From Marinoscillum furvescens DSM 4134 (lineage in GTDB: Bacteria; Bacteroidota; Bacteroidia; Cytophagales; Cyclobacteriaceae), in contig NZ_QREG01000012.1 of the NCBI RefSeq assembly GCF_003386095.1, positions 62,001-126,000 of the forward strand: 64,000 bases of DNA, given 5' to 3'. This document shows positions 8,783 through 16,004 of this stretch, one piece after another. Every line of letters starts with the position of its first letter. The first letter of the stretch is position 1. Position numbers and translations under genes: made by a program. Below the pieces are notes generated by a model, which saw only the letters and a program-made list of their open reading frames with translations, was not told where the DNA came from and did no database searches.

Positions 8783-9493
8783 TCAATAGATTCCGGTAAG
8801 CTCAAATTCTTCTTTGGAGGAGTCTTTGATCTTGCCGTTTTCGCATTTGAGTACTCTCGCCGGAAACTGTTCGATAAAATGGTGGTTGTGAGTGGCCATT
8901 ACCACTGCAGTTCCACTTTTGTTGATTTCCAAAAAGAGCTTCATGATGCCTTCTGATACTTCCGGATCAAGGTTTCCTGTTGGTTCGTCCGCAAAGAGAA
9001 TTTGAGGTTCGTTGATAAGGGCTCTAGCAATAACTACACGCTGCTGCTCACCACCACTCAACTGGTGTGGCATCTTGCTGGATACAGCTCCCAGACCTAC
9101 ACGCATGAGTACTTCAGCCAGTCTGCTTTTCATTTTGGCCTTATCTTTCCAGCCTGTAGCTTTCATTACAAAAAAGAGGTTTTCTGCTACGCTACGGTCA
9201 TAAAACAGCTCAAAAGCCTGAAATATAATGCCTATTTTTCTTCTCAAAAAGGGGATTTCGCTGCTCTTAATATCACGAATCCCATGACCTACTACGGTAA
9301 TGTCACCAAGTCTGAGAGGTAAGTCACCGTATAGTGTTTTAAGCAAAGAGGATTTTCCACTGCCAGTCCGCCCCACGAGGTAAACAAATTCACCTTTAGT
9401 TATCTGAAAATCTATTTCGCTCAGTACCGTGGCATGATCTTGAAAAATAGTAGCATTTGCTACGTTTACTACAGGTTCATTTGAAAAAGACAT
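8783..9493 (-). CDS. ftsE: FtsE-type ABC transporter ATP-binding protein
   Basis: 236 residues with Walker A GRTGSGKSS (41-49), a Q-loop in 'IGIIFQAFELF', signature LSGGEQQR (about 143-150), Walker B ILFADEP and the switch His in 'MATHNHHF'. The 'GIIFQAFELFYDRSVAENL' stretch is typical of FtsE. FtsE powers FtsX and controls peptidoglycan hydrolases at the divisome. No ftsX is adjacent, which is common in Bacteroidota. It lies 3 nt after a small conserved ORF and follows the transaldolase gene; the upstream order suggests a three-gene operon. A related MacB/LolD-type ATPase is the alternative. Confidence 0.8.
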   Translation of the reverse strand: MSFSNEPVVNVANATIFQDHATVLSEIDFQITKGEFVYLVGRTGSGKSSLLKTLYGDLPLRLGDITVVGHGIRDIKSSEIPFLRRKIGIIFQAFELFYDRSVAENLFFVMKATGWKDKAKMKSRLAEVLMRVGLGAVSSKMPHQLSGGEQQRVVIARALINEPQILFADEPTGNLDPEVSEGIMKLFLEINKSGTAVVMATHNHHFIEQFPARVLKCENGKIKDSSKEEFELTGIY

Positions 9494-9496
9494 AGA

Positions 9497-9700
9497 CTAC
9501 AGTTCCAGTTTCTGAAGTTTACCAAATGGAAGCTCGGCAATGATAGACTTGAGAGCTTCTTCCTTGCCCTCAAGTCCAAACTTTTCAAGCTTAGACAATG
9601 GCCGATCTGCCCGAAAGTATGCAATCAGTACGAATTTATCGTCGCGCAATTGTATATAATCAGGAATTTTGGCTTTGCCTTTTACTTTAATGATATACAT
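9497..9700 (-). CDS. Small conserved-looking protein of unknown function
   Basis: 67 residues from the ATG at 9700 (MYIIKVKGKAKIPDY...). A frame seven codons longer exists but starts inside the gap after the transaldolase gene. The sequence is a compact alpha/beta fold with no signal or membrane segment. It sits 3 nt before ftsE and 38 nt after the transaldolase gene on the same strand, so it is probably co-transcribed with both. I do not recognise the family. Confidence 0.65.
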   Translation of the reverse strand: MYIIKVKGKAKIPDYIQLRDDKFVLIAYFRADRPLSKLEKFGLEGKEEALKSIIAELPFGKLQKLEL

Positions 9701-9738
9701 GTTGGCTATTGAGTTTATCATCCAACTGCCAAATGTAC

Positions 9739-10395
9739 TTATTGGTTGCCTTTTTTGTAGTCGGCCAGGAATTTTTCAAGTCCACTATCGGTCAGTGGGT
9801 GTTTGAGTAGACCTGTGATCACATTGAGTGGACATGTAACTACATCAGCACCAATTTCCGCACATTGGATCAGGTGCATGTTGTGGCGTACCGATGCTGC
9901 CAGTATTTCAGTTTCAAACTCGTAATTGTCAAAAATTTGAACGATTTGCTCGATAAGTGTAAGCCCATCCGTGCAGATATCGTCCAGTCGGCCAATAAAA
10001 GGGGAGATGTATGACGCACCTGCTTTTGCAGCGAGAATGGCTTGACCTGCGTTAAATATCAATGTGCAGTTTGTTCTGATCCCTTCATCCGTCAGTGCTT
10101 TGATCGCTTTTACACCATCTTTGATCATTGGGATCTTTACCACAATCTTATCATCTATGGCAGCCAGTTTTTTACCTTCAGCAAGCATGGCCTCATATTC
10201 TGTAGAAATGACCTCTGCACTTACATTGTCATCTACGATATCACAGATGTCCTTATAGCGCTGAAGGATGTTTTGCTCTCCAGTGATGCCTTCCTTGGCC
10301 ATCAAAGAGGGGTTGGTAGTCACGCCATCAAGTACACCCAGATCATAAGCTTCCTGGATATCGTCCAGATTTGCTGTATCAATAAAGAATTTCAT
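9739..10395 (-). CDS. tal: Transaldolase (short TalC/FSA-like subfamily)
   Basis: 218 residues, a complete TIM barrel of the small transaldolase family. The Schiff-base lysine is Lys87 in 'VVKIPM', and Asp6, Asn28 and Ser30 sit in 'FIDTANLDD' and 'VTTNPS'. The position that separates fructose-6-phosphate aldolase (Tyr) from transaldolase (Phe) is Phe133 in 'SPFIGRLDD', which argues for true transaldolase: transfer of dihydroxyacetone between sedoheptulose-7-phosphate and glyceraldehyde-3-phosphate in the pentose phosphate pathway. It lies about 58 nt downstream of the SRP RNA gene and is probably first in an operon with the small ORF and ftsE. Confidence 0.93.
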   Translation of the reverse strand: MKFFIDTANLDDIQEAYDLGVLDGVTTNPSLMAKEGITGEQNILQRYKDICDIVDDNVSAEVISTEYEAMLAEGKKLAAIDDKIVVKIPMIKDGVKAIKALTDEGIRTNCTLIFNAGQAILAAKAGASYISPFIGRLDDICTDGLTLIEQIVQIFDNYEFETEILAASVRHNMHLIQCAEIGADVVTCPLNVITGLLKHPLTDSGLEKFLADYKKGNQ

Positions 10396-10451
10396 AAAAG
10401 CTAGTGGTTTTTTAAGTGAAGAATTTTTCTAGATAGGTCTAAAATAAAAAA

Positions 10452-10544
10452 AGGCAAACGAAATGTCGCACCGCTACAACCGCCTACCCTTGCTACCTTC
10501 CGGTCCTGGGGGATTCAGCAGGAGCTGGTCGCATCCGTTTGCCG
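10452..10544 (-). ncRNA. ffs: Signal recognition particle RNA (small, 4.5S type)
   Basis: On the minus strand the conserved SRP domain IV is plain: GACCGGAAGGTAGCA, with the GGAA tetraloop (about 10491-10506) and an asymmetric internal loop. The transcript ends are closed by GGCAAACG (10543-10536) pairing with CGTTTGCC (10460-10453), followed by a T-rich run, TTTTTTTATTTT, that should terminate transcription. The RNA binds Ffh and targets nascent membrane proteins. Length is about 91-93 nt, normal for the small bacterial form without an Alu domain. Confidence 0.95.
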
Positions 10545-10549
10545 AATTG

Positions 10550-10581
10550 CAAAGGTAATAAAGAAAAATCCTTCCAAAAAA
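10550..10581 (-). promoter_or_regulatory. Promoter of the SRP RNA gene
   Basis: Minus-strand TACCTTTG (10557-10550) matches the Bacteroidetes -7 box TAnnTTTG. TTTG at 10578-10575, inside a TTTTTTGG run, lies 17 nt upstream as the -33 box. The last base of the -7 box is 7 nt before the first G of the RNA stem (10543). This is the best promoter in the window and calibrates the spacing for the others. Confidence 0.8.
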
Positions 10582-10611
10582 GGAAGTGAGAGAATTTAAC
10601 TGCGTAGACTT

Positions 10612-10779
10612 CTAGAGCTCTGATATTGGCCGGTAATGAGCGGGCCGTGTTTCATAATTGGATTCGTCTTCTTCTAAATCCACCAAGTCATCAGCGTCTG
10701 AAAAAAATGATCTGTCTAGTACGTCATCAATGTCTAAAAAGTCCGTACTTTCTTCTCTTTTCATATCGATCTTCTCCAT
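10612..10779 (-). CDS. Small acidic protein, 55 residues, unknown
   Basis: Reading minus from the ATG at 10779 to TAG at 10612 gives 55 residues starting MEKIDMKREESTDFLDIDD and ending YRPISEL. About a third of the residues are Asp or Glu, mostly in 'DIDDVLDRSFFSDADD' and 'DLEEDES'. There is no signal peptide, helix or known motif. It ends about 55 nt before the SRP promoter. The codon choice resembles the neighbours and the opposite-strand frame is only a serine-rich artefact, but coding is not proven. Confidence 0.5.
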   Translation of the reverse strand: MEKIDMKREESTDFLDIDDVLDRSFFSDADDLVDLEEDESNYETRPAHYRPISEL

Positions 10780-10986
10780 GGCTTTTAGTTGTTTAGTTAT
10801 GCTAAATAAATCAGTTAATCCGTTGGTAAAAAGTGAAAGGAGTTAACTGTTTTTTAGATATGTGTTATTAAAAAATGTCTTGAAAGATAATTCTTTCATT
10901 GGTTTATGCAAAACGGGATAGTGTGAAAAATGTTTCAACTCAACGTCTGTCAACTGTAAGATGTTCCTTATAAATCACATAGTTAT

Positions 10987-10994
10987 TACCTTTG
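10987..10994 (+). promoter_or_regulatory. Putative -7 box of the bTHX gene
   Basis: TACCTTTG, identical to the -7 box of the SRP RNA, 59 nt upstream of the bTHX ATG. No clear -33 TTTG is seen. The 200 bases before it (10780-10986) hold nothing I can name beyond a weak 7-bp hairpin at 10881-10898. Confidence 0.5.
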
Positions 10995-11053
10995 GAAATC
11001 CTTGGGAAATGTACCCGAGGCAATGTTTATGTTTTACTTAAACTTCTAGTACA

Positions 11054-11170
11054 ATGGGAAAAGGAGACAGAAAAACCAAAAAAGGGAAAATCTGGCGTGG
11101 AACCACAGGTGTTAGACGGCCTAGGAAAGCAGGTAAAGTAACGACGCAAACAGCCAGGAAAAAGGATTAA
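11054..11170 (+). CDS. 30S ribosomal protein bTHX
   Basis: 38 residues, beginning MGKGDRKTKKGKIW and rich in Lys and Arg with 'RRPRKAGK'. This is the signature of the small ribosomal protein THX, which in Thermus and Bacteroidota stabilises the head of the 30S subunit. The N-terminal MGKGDxKTKxGKI block is essentially invariant in the family. It stands alone, with its own promoter box upstream and a strong terminator 8 nt after the stop. Confidence 0.9.
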   Translation: MGKGDRKTKKGKIWRGTTGVRRPRKAGKVTTQTARKKD

Positions 11171-11177
11171 ACAATAG

Positions 11178-11198
11178 CCACTCGCAAGAGTGGTTTTT
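11178..11198 (+). terminator. Intrinsic terminator after bTHX
   Basis: Perfect 6-bp stem CCACTC/GAGTGG with GCAA loop, followed by TTTTT. It ends 4 nt before the next start codon, so the downstream gene either depends on read-through or has a start-proximal promoter I cannot see. Confidence 0.85.
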
Positions 11199-11202
11199 CA
11201 TT

Positions 11203-11901
11203 ATGAAGAGACTATTAGTTGTAGGGTGTCTGTTAGTGGCCATATCTGCTACAGGTCAGGTAAAGGGATTTGTGGGTCTGAAAGGAGGAGGACAGGCGGC
11301 TAGTGCTTATATAGAGCATACCATATACACCACTTTTATGGATATTGGTATTATACCCGGGTATCATGGGGGAGTGATAGCCAAGCTTTTTACAAATCAA
11401 AATCCAGGATCTTTCTTAAATGCCGGATTACAAAGTGGTCTTACCTATTCACAAAAAGGATGGCGACAACATTTCCCTACGGAGCATCCCTCGTACACGG
11501 TGAAAATGTCCTACCTGGAAGTGCCGGTTGAAGCTATGATCTATGCCGGTAAGCAAAATTTCAAGGTCTTTTCTACACTGGGAGTCTATACAGAATACCT
11601 ACTCAATGTAGACAAGGACCCTGATCCAGATACGGATCCGGCTGTAATTGGTAATGATGTCGATTTTTATACCTATCAGGAAGGGTATGATAAGACCTTT
11701 GGGTATGGCTGTAGGGTATCTTTAGGTGTGCAGTATGAATCACCCATTGGCGCTTTTCATGCGGATGGCTTTTTCGGCTTTTCGATCAGTAGTTTTATGC
11801 GATCCGATGATCTCGGAGAGGAACGCCCCGATTTATCAAATCACTACACGCTAGGGTTTTCATTAGCCTACCTTATACCTTTTGGTAAAATGGAATATTG
11901 A
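11203..11901 (+). CDS. Outer-membrane beta-barrel protein (PorT/OMP_b-brl-like)
   Basis: 232 residues with a signal peptide ending near 'SATGQ' (residue 19). 'GFVGLKGGGQAASAY', 'LNAGLQSGLTYSQKGW', 'YLEVPVEAMIYAGKQNFKVFSTLGVYTEYLL' and the closing 'TLGFSLAYLIPFGK' are the repeated strands of the small eight-stranded barrel family (PorT-like domain) common in Bacteroidota. Function of the individual member is unknown. The start follows the bTHX terminator by 4 nt. The next gene overlaps or abuts its end. Confidence 0.8.
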   Translation: MKRLLVVGCLLVAISATGQVKGFVGLKGGGQAASAYIEHTIYTTFMDIGIIPGYHGGVIAKLFTNQNPGSFLNAGLQSGLTYSQKGWRQHFPTEHPSYTVKMSYLEVPVEAMIYAGKQNFKVFSTLGVYTEYLLNVDKDPDPDTDPAVIGNDVDFYTYQEGYDKTFGYGCRVSLGVQYESPIGAFHADGFFGFSISSFMRSDDLGEERPDLSNHYTLGFSLAYLIPFGKMEY

Positions 11902-11910
11902 TTACCTTTC
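11881..11910 (+). promoter_or_regulatory. Possible promoter of the AlkB-type hydroxylase gene
   Basis: TTTG at 11881-11884 and TACCTTTC at 11903-11910 (one mismatch to TAnnTTTG) are 18 nt apart. They sit 20 nt before the ATG at 11930 and inside or just past the end of the preceding coding region. Confidence 0.4.
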
Positions 11911-11929
11911 AGGTATAGATTGCCTGAAA

Positions 11930-12982
11930 ATGAAGCGTTTATACCCCGTTAAATATTTTGCTACTTTTACATTGCCAGCCTTGGTAATGATTTCATTTAC
12001 CCATACAGGATGGGTGACTTTTTTGCCATTAGCCGAAGCGTTTGTTGTTGTGCCCTTGTTGGAGCTGTTTTTTGCTCCAGATAGCCGCAACATAACAAAA
12101 GATGAAGAACAAGAACTGTTGAAAAATACGTGGTTTGATTGGCTGGTATATCTTGTGGTTCCGGTACACCTGGTCATGGTTGGTTTTTTTCTCTGGCAGA
12201 TGCAATCTGGCCCCGAGAGCCTTCTTACAATCATGGGTAGAGTGAGCGCTATGGGACTCTTGTGTGGAGTACTGGGTATCAATGTTGCGCATGAGCTTGG
12301 CCATAGAAAAAATACCTGGGAGCAATTGATGAGCAAATTGTTGTTGCTCACCTCTTTTTACATGCATTTTTTTATAGAGCATAACCGGGGGCACCACAAA
12401 AATGCGGCTACACCTGAAGATCCTGCGACTGCTCGTTACAATGAACCACTATATACTTTTTGGGTGAGGTCAATCATAAAATCTTACCTGTCTGCATGGA
12501 AACTCGAAGCTGACAGGCTCCGAAAAATAGGATCTTCGTCATTGACATTAAAGAATGAGATGTTAACGTTTCAGTTAATCCAACTTCTTTTTATCTCCGC
12601 CATCATACTATTTGGCGGTTGGGCTTTGCTGCTGTACTATACCATGGCCGCATTTATGGGCATTCTTCTATTAGAAACGGTTAATTACATAGAGCATTAT
12701 GGTTTGGTGCGTGAGCAAAGAGAAGGGCGTTACCAACGTGTGATGCCTGAGCATAGTTGGAATAGTGATCACATGGTAGGAAGGCTAATGTTATTTGAAT
12801 TGTCACGACATTCAGATCATCACTATCAGGCTAACAGGAAGTATCAGATACTGCGACATATGGAAGTAAGCCCACAAATGCCTACCGGTTACCCCGGAAT
12901 GATGATACTAGCTTTTGTACCGCCTTTGTGGTTTAGGATTATGAATCGTAGGGTTGTTGATTTTAAGAAAATGTTAAGTTAA
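11930..12982 (+). CDS. alkB: Alkane 1-monooxygenase family membrane hydroxylase
   Basis: 350 residues from the ATG at 11930; a longer frame from 11882 lacks conservation and would overlap the previous gene. The histidine boxes of the AlkB di-iron family are all present in order: HELGHRKN, EHNRGHHKN, NYIEHYGL and LSRHSDHHYQANRKYQ. Between them are about six hydrophobic helices ('FTLPALVMISF', 'WLVYLVVPVHLVMVGFFLW', 'LLFISAIILFGGWALLLYY'). The protein should hydroxylate terminal methyl groups of alkanes or fatty-acyl chains in the inner membrane. It needs rubredoxin, and none is encoded nearby, so another electron donor elsewhere is implied. Lipid modification is as plausible as alkane degradation. 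Confidence 0.88.
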   Translation: MKRLYPVKYFATFTLPALVMISFTHTGWVTFLPLAEAFVVVPLLELFFAPDSRNITKDEEQELLKNTWFDWLVYLVVPVHLVMVGFFLWQMQSGPESLLTIMGRVSAMGLLCGVLGINVAHELGHRKNTWEQLMSKLLLLTSFYMHFFIEHNRGHHKNAATPEDPATARYNEPLYTFWVRSIIKSYLSAWKLEADRLRKIGSSSLTLKNEMLTFQLIQLLFISAIILFGGWALLLYYTMAAFMGILLLETVNYIEHYGLVREQREGRYQRVMPEHSWNSDHMVGRLMLFELSRHSDHHYQANRKYQILRHMEVSPQMPTGYPGMMILAFVPPLWFRIMNRRVVDFKKMLS

Positions 12983-13037
12983 TTGACATATTCGCATCAT
13001 AATATTTAATTGTCTGGATATTATTTAATAAAAACAC

Positions 13038-13045
13038 TAAATTTG
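13038..13045 (+). promoter_or_regulatory. Putative -7 box before the 83-residue protein gene
   Basis: TAAATTTG, a perfect TAnnTTTG, 31 nt before the ATG at 13077. The nearest TTG upstream is too far away for a normal -33 box. Confidence 0.45.
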
Positions 13046-13076
13046 TGATAATATTATAACCGCATAGAATACAATC

Positions 13077-13328
13077 ATGTCTGCAGAAAAAATGGAACAA
13101 GCCTTAATTAATGCGAAAGACAAGTTGACAAAACTCAACATTGAGGAGCAGCTTGTGTCTGAGATCGAGTGGTGTCTGGGTAGCTATACCCATGATCACA
13201 ATCCGGCTGGCCTTTATGAGAAAGGCGAGCAAGCAAAAACAGCGCTGGAGTCTTACAAAAAAGACAATCCACGCAAAGTCTCTAAGAAATTGTTGGATGA
13301 TTTATCCAAAGCTCTAAAAGCACAGTAA
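13077..13328 (+). CDS. Small soluble helical protein, unknown function
   Basis: 83 residues, lysine- and glutamate-rich, predicted mostly helical ('MEQALINAKDKLTKLN', 'KVSKKLLDDLSKALKAQ'). There is no signal peptide or membrane segment. It is monocistronic, with a promoter box upstream and a strong terminator downstream, an arrangement suggesting a well-expressed protein. I recognise no family. Confidence 0.7.
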   Translation: MSAEKMEQALINAKDKLTKLNIEEQLVSEIEWCLGSYTHDHNPAGLYEKGEQAKTALESYKKDNPRKVSKKLLDDLSKALKAQ

Positions 13329-13350
13329 GACTAGGGACCAGCTATAAAAA

Positions 13351-13380
13351 AAATCCCGCGGCATTCGCGGGATTTTTTTT
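13351..13380. terminator. Bidirectional terminator between convergent genes
   Basis: Perfect 10-bp stem AAATCCCGCG/CGCGGGATTT with GCATT loop, flanked by A-run and T-run (13346-13353 and 13373-13380). It can end both the plus-strand small-protein gene and the minus-strand TerB-like gene. Confidence 0.92.
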
Positions 13381-13384
13381 GTTC

Positions 13385-13795
13385 TTACTTCTTTTTAGGG
13401 ATAATGTGCTGGTCAGCTATGGACCTCAAAAAGCTACGTTTAGTACTAATTTGTGGATCGGAGTAAATGTATGCAGAAAGCTCCGCTACTACACCAGGCT
13501 TGTACCCAAGCCCCAATGCTAACCGCTCGCAAAATTCTATTTCACTTTGGAATATTTTCCCATCCACTTTCATTAATTGAATTACGTTGTGGAGGTATTC
13601 AAATTTCTCATCAGGCGGTAGATCCTTCAGTACTGGGATAGGGCGAGGGTTGTCTATTATCAATTCAATTTCTTCATGAGAAAGTCCGTTTCGTTCTCCA
13701 ATCTTATGAATCATTTTTCCCTCTTCTTCAGCCAAAAACTTGTCAGCCATTGAGAGGTGCACGAGGATACTCAATTGTTCTTCTACAGGTAACAT
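13385..13795 (-). CDS. TerB-like domain protein
   Basis: 136 residues from the ATG at 13795; the frame is open six codons further, but only to a TTG. It has the all-helical TerB pattern: 'LSILVHLSMADKFLAEEEGKMIHKIGE' and, after a linker, 'FEYLHNVIQLMKVDGKIFQSEIEFCERLALGLG', each with the acidic-residue DGx(I/F)xxxE motif. TerB-like domains are thought to bind divalent metal at the membrane, and tellurite resistance is not implied. It lies 28 nt after the lamin-tail gene on the same strand. A TATCTTCA element stands 4 nt before the ATG. Confidence 0.7.
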   Translation of the reverse strand: MLPVEEQLSILVHLSMADKFLAEEEGKMIHKIGERNGLSHEEIELIIDNPRPIPVLKDLPPDEKFEYLHNVIQLMKVDGKIFQSEIEFCERLALGLGYKPGVVAELSAYIYSDPQISTKRSFLRSIADQHIIPKKK

Positions 13796-13823
13796 ACTGT
13801 GAAGATAATTCAAAATTTGAAAC

Positions 13824-15719
13824 CTATCTTAAAAGAATTCTGGTTTTATAAACCGGACGACTACCTTCTGTAATTTGTAGAAAGTAGGTGTTTTGAGGTA
13901 AGCTCAAGGGTAATATAACCTGAGAAATTTCCCCGGTGCTGATCATCCTGTTGTCATATACCATGCGCCCTGTGATGGATCGCACCTGTATATTGTAAAC
14001 TCTATCGGTAGCCAATCCAGTCACAGTTATGTTTAAGGGTGTTTTGCTGTCTAATAATGTAGGGAAAGCTTTTATAACTGACCTATTTCCAGGGGATAAC
14101 TGAATGAGTTTGGTAGAGGATTGCTTGCCATCAAAATCTACCTGAGTGATGCGAAAGTAATAGGGGCGCTGAATTTCTTCTAATTCATAGGAATAATGAC
14201 TTTCGGTGTAGAATGTGCCTTTCCCGGGGACTTTTCCTATTTCGGTCCATTGCTTACCGTTCAAGGATTTTTCCACTTTAAAATACTGGTTGTTTATTTC
14301 CAATGCCGTGCTCCAGTAAAGAATGGTCTTTTGCGGCATGACTTTGCCTTCGAAAGATAACCAGGTGACAGGAAGGGGTACTCCTGCATATGGTGAACCA
14401 GTGTCTGATCCGGCACCTAGAATACGTGAGCCTCCTCCTGTAATTGAAGTAACTGTATAAGCTGTACCTACAGGAGAGCTACCAGCGTCTAGACTCATGG
14501 ACCAGTTGCTGCCTGCAGTGTTATCTGCAGCTAATGATGTGAGGTAAATGCTCGCGCCATCTGTGGCCCCAACAGAAGGCCATGAAGCAGCACCATTCTG
14601 AAAACTCAGCGCATTGATCGCATTGGTGGTGTTTCCATTATCGAAATAGGCTCTGTTGCCCCATAGGCCAATGGTCTTCCCGGTATTGGTAAGCTCAGGC
14701 AGATTTATCGCTATTGCAGGGATGTTTTCACCGGTTTCCCAAAGTGCTTTAAAATCCGTGGAGCTTATGGTGTTGTTGTGAAGAATTACTCCTGTAGACG
14801 CTGCCAATGTAAAATTAGGACCAAGTACAGTTTGTGTTCCAGCCCCAGAGTTGTCAAAGAAAATAAACTCCTCTAGATTGACAGACTCAGAAGAGTTGTT
14901 GTATAGCTCTATCCATTCATAATTTGGTTCTGTGCTATTTGGAGAATACATGATTTCTGTAATCAACAAATCAGGATTGGAGTCAGATACGTTGACTTTG
15001 ATATTGTCAATTGCGATTTCATCTCTTGAGCCTGATCCGCCCAAATCATCAAACTGCCATGCCAAATAAAATGGGTCAGCATTGGCCCAGTTTAATCCAT
15101 ATATTTTTTTTGTTACGGTGGTTTTAGACCATGCCGGGCTGCCGTCTGCGATTTCTACTGTTTGCGTTTGTCTGGAGGATATGGTGTAATACGTGAGGTT
15201 GTCACTACTGTATGCCAGGTCCAAAGTGCTTGAACGTCCCTGATCATTGTACACGTATACATCGTAGGTAATTGTCAGCGTTTTGATGGTAGTGGCAGCG
15301 ATTGAGTTTAGTAGCTTTAGCCGAATAGAACCAGGGGTCATGTCATCTGCAGTGGGTTGTACACCTAAGCTAAAATCTGGATCCAGTACTGTATTCGTAT
15401 TCACGGCATATAAACCACCTGTAGATGCCCCGCCAGTGGTGGTGGTTCTGCTAAAGTCTCCAGTGACTCCAGTACCACCAAAAGCAACATCTCCATCGCT
15501 CATGCCCGTGATAGACCATGCCTTAGAATCTAGCTGACCAGCAGATATACCCACATCTATAAGTCCCAGGCCAGCAAAAACGCCAAGGTTTACACCTGCC
15601 AGGGTGTTGTCAAAATCTATTGTGTAGTCAGTGTCAGTAGCTGAAATGGACAACTGCGCGTGCACAGTGATGACCAAAGTACAGAGTAGGGTTGTAGTTA
15701 ATAATCTTAGGGGTGACAT
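13824..15719 (-). CDS. Secreted lamin-tail-domain protein with T9SS C-terminal sorting domain
   Basis: 631 residues. A signal peptide (1-22) is followed by a jelly-roll-like region (about 25-245, 'DEIAIDNIKVNVSD' at its end). Next is a lamin-tail domain (about 249-360, 'LLITEIMYSPNSTEPNYEWI' then 'ELYNNSSESVNLEEF'), then a fibronectin-like linker ('TVLYWSTALEINNQYFKVEKS' type). The C-terminus (about 550-631, 'RVYNIQVRSITGRMVYDNRM' and 'NTYFLQITEG..KTRILLR') matches the type A sorting domain of the type IX secretion system. It should be exported to the cell surface or medium. Its ligand is unknown. Confidence 0.85.
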   Translation of the reverse strand: MSPLRLLTTTLLCTLVITVHAQLSISATDTDYTIDFDNTLAGVNLGVFAGLGLIDVGISAGQLDSKAWSITGMSDGDVAFGGTGVTGDFSRTTTTGGASTGGLYAVNTNTVLDPDFSLGVQPTADDMTPGSIRLKLLNSIAATTIKTLTITYDVYVYNDQGRSSTLDLAYSSDNLTYYTISSRQTQTVEIADGSPAWSKTTVTKKIYGLNWANADPFYLAWQFDDLGGSGSRDEIAIDNIKVNVSDSNPDLLITEIMYSPNSTEPNYEWIELYNNSSESVNLEEFIFFDNSGAGTQTVLGPNFTLAASTGVILHNNTISSTDFKALWETGENIPAIAINLPELTNTGKTIGLWGNRAYFDNGNTTNAINALSFQNGAASWPSVGATDGASIYLTSLAADNTAGSNWSMSLDAGSSPVGTAYTVTSITGGGSRILGAGSDTGSPYAGVPLPVTWLSFEGKVMPQKTILYWSTALEINNQYFKVEKSLNGKQWTEIGKVPGKGTFYTESHYSYELEEIQRPYYFRITQVDFDGKQSSTKLIQLSPGNRSVIKAFPTLLDSKTPLNITVTGLATDRVYNIQVRSITGRMVYDNRMISTGEISQVILPLSLPQNTYFLQITEGSRPVYKTRILLR

Positions 15720-15862
15720 AGCTTAACATGTTCTTAATCAAGGGTAAGTAATCTGTTTCTTAATACTTGTAGAACAAAAAACAGTTCAGTGTGTTTCTTT
15801 TCTCGGTGAAATTTTGATGAAAGTCTTTGGAATTAAAATGTAGCCTGCACTAGATTAGCAGC

Positions 15863-15916
15863 ATGAAAACAAGAAACACATACTACTGGTGGCACATGGT
15901 TAACAACAAACTGTGA
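15863..15916 (+). CDS. trpL: trp operon leader peptide (Tyr-Tyr-Trp-Trp)
   Basis: A 17-codon ORF, MKTRNTYYWWHMVNNKL, with UAC-UAC-UGG-UGG at codons 7-10 and stop at 15914-15916. It lies 89 nt before trpE. Two adjacent Trp codons in a peptide this short are very improbable by chance, and the position directly before a terminator hairpin and trpE identifies a regulatory leader. Stalling at codons 9-10 when charged tRNA-Trp is scarce would free the antiterminator. The two Tyr codons just before could add a response to tyrosine. There is no protein product role beyond regulation. Confidence 0.88.
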   Translation: MKTRNTYYWWHMVNNKL

Positions 15917-15980
15917 ACGGTCCCGGTATGTATTGATGATAAATCACATGAAACCCGCTGTTCGCAGCGGGTTTTTTTTT
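15878..15980 (+). promoter_or_regulatory. trp attenuator: alternative 1:2, 2:3 and 3:4 hairpins
   Basis: Segment 1, ACAUAC (15878-15883, inside the Thr6-Tyr7 codons), is complementary to segment 2, GUAUGU (15926-15931). Segment 2, as GGUAUGU (15925-15931), can instead pair with ACAU (15946-15949) and ACC (15953-15955), with GAU/AUC (15935-15937/15943-15945) extending the helix. This antiterminator takes ACC out of the terminator. Segment 3:4 is AACCCGCTG/CAGCGGGTT (15952-15960/15965-15973) with TTCG loop and nine or more T. A ribosome stalled on Trp codons covers segment 1 and favours 2:3; one reaching the stop covers segment 2 and favours 3:4. The pairing is worked out by eye. Confidence 0.85.
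15952..15980 (+). terminator. Attenuator terminator before trpE
   Basis: Perfect 9-bp GC-rich stem with a TTCG tetraloop and a run of T to 15980, 24 nt before the trpE ATG. It serves as conditional terminator of the trp operon. Confidence 0.92.
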
Positions 15981-16004
15981 GACCTGAAATTTCTAACAAA
16001 TAAG

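Noticed and set aside
9739-10395. Fructose-6-phosphate aldolase instead of transaldolase
   Set aside because: The discriminating residue is Phe133, as in transaldolases, not the Tyr of FSA.
10658-10846. Plus-strand serine-rich ORF
   Set aside because: It is the complement of the acidic minus-strand ORF (Asp/Glu codons read as Ser), with no RBS or homology.
15933-16004. In-frame extension of trpE to an ATG at 15933
   Set aside because: The extra codons read through the attenuator terminator hairpin and T-run, and the extension has no resemblance to TrpE; the ATG at 16005 gives a normal N-terminus.
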